This document shows, in pieces, positions 23,772 to 24,014 of a DNA stretch of 24,014 bases. How positions within the stretch are numbered: the first letter of the stretch is position 1; every line of letters starts with the position of its first letter. Origin of the DNA: JAVEVF01 sp034005175 (GTDB lineage Bacteria; Actinomycetota; Coriobacteriia; Anaerosomatales; SLCP01); the NCBI GenBank assembly GCA_034005175.1, contig JAVEVF010000019.1, forward strand, positions 1 to 24,014, read 5' to 3'. Position numbers and translations under genes: made by a program. The notes beneath the pieces were generated by a model. It did not search any database, was not told where the DNA came from, and saw nothing but the letters and a program-made list of their open reading frames with translations.

Positions 23772-24014
23772 ATGAGCACGAACGCCACATACGCGTATGA
23801 CTATCCGCGCCCTGCTCTCGGGGTCGACCTTGTTGTGGTTGCTGGCAAGCGCGCGCATCCCTCGGTCCTTCTCGTGAGACGAGGTTCGGCGCCTTTCGAG
23901 GGCCGGTGGGCGCTTCCAGGAGGCTTTGTCGACGAGGACGAGCCGCTTGAAGATGCGGCGAAACGTGAACTCGCCGAGGAGACGGGTCTTGTGTTGGGTG
24001 TGCCGCTCATGCAG
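23772..24014 (+). CDS. Nudix hydrolase, 5' part (cut by window end)
   Basis: The first 81 residues of a Nudix hydrolase are present. A strand LGVDLVVVAG leads to VLLVRRGSAPFEGRWALPGGFVDEDE. A complete Nudix box follows, with Gly51, Glu57, Arg65-Glu66, Glu69-Glu70 and Gly72 in the pattern G-x5-E-x7-RE-x2-EE-x-G. This box coordinates the metal used to cleave nucleoside diphosphates linked to other moieties. The WALPGGF context resembles ADP-ribose pyrophosphatases and NrtR-like proteins, but the C-terminus is missing, so the substrate or a fused regulator domain cannot be judged. ATG at 23772 has GGAGG at 23757-23761, partly pairable with GCCTC at 23749-23753. Confidence 0.92.
   Translation, partial: MSTNATYAYDYPRPALGVDLVVVAGKRAHPSVLLVRRGSAPFEGRWALPGGFVDEDEPLEDAAKRELAEETGLVLGVPLMQ

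Overview
The window is a GC-rich bacterial chromosome segment with closely packed genes on both strands, frequent GTG starts and at least one TTG start. A GuaB3-type IMP dehydrogenase homologue, a YggT-like membrane protein, GC-rich coding and a GroEL ending in a GGM tail suggest Actinomycetota. A selenocysteine-type peroxiredoxin, a CBS-domain manganese pyrophosphatase, an iron-sulfur flavoprotein and a two-CW protein point to an anaerobic lineage such as Coriobacteriia or OPB41-like relatives. That placement is inference. TGA ends many genes here, so the standard code is in use.

Layout. Positions 1-120 hold the groEL 3' end and its terminator. Positions 209-2958 hold a YggT-like protein, a convergent GT4 glycosyltransferase and the divergent GTPase gene ychF. 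Positions 3195-7352 form a biosynthetic block on the + strand: guaB3-guaA (GMP synthesis), aroQ and a type I-beta DAHP synthase (entry to the shikimate pathway), and a small Cys-rich zinc-ribbon protein. Positions 7467-12048 hold a PcrA/UvrD helicase, a CBS-DRTGG manganese pyrophosphatase and a PAP2 phosphatase.

Positions 12307-13325 hold a phosphinothricin-type acetyltransferase and a Bcp-family peroxiredoxin. The peroxiredoxin's peroxidatic cysteine codon is an in-frame TGA, read here as selenocysteine, with a SECIS-like hairpin just downstream. This is the most notable item in the window: conventional gene calling would split it into two fragments. Positions 13312-16679 hold threonine synthase with an upstream GNAT gene, and divergently an aPGM-family gene that may be the missing homoserine kinase.

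Positions 16711-21764 (- strand) look like a drug-efflux and redox module: a heterodimeric ABC exporter with complementary degenerate ATPase sites, then a PadR-family repressor translationally coupled to an iron-sulfur flavoprotein. A 7-4-7 palindrome overlaps the padR promoter. The right end carries a SHOCT-domain membrane peptide, an EamA/DMT transporter, a two-CW protein and the 5' part of a Nudix hydrolase gene.

No CRISPR array, insertion sequence, tRNA, rRNA or phage gene was recognised, and no gene-free stretch exceeds 300 bases.
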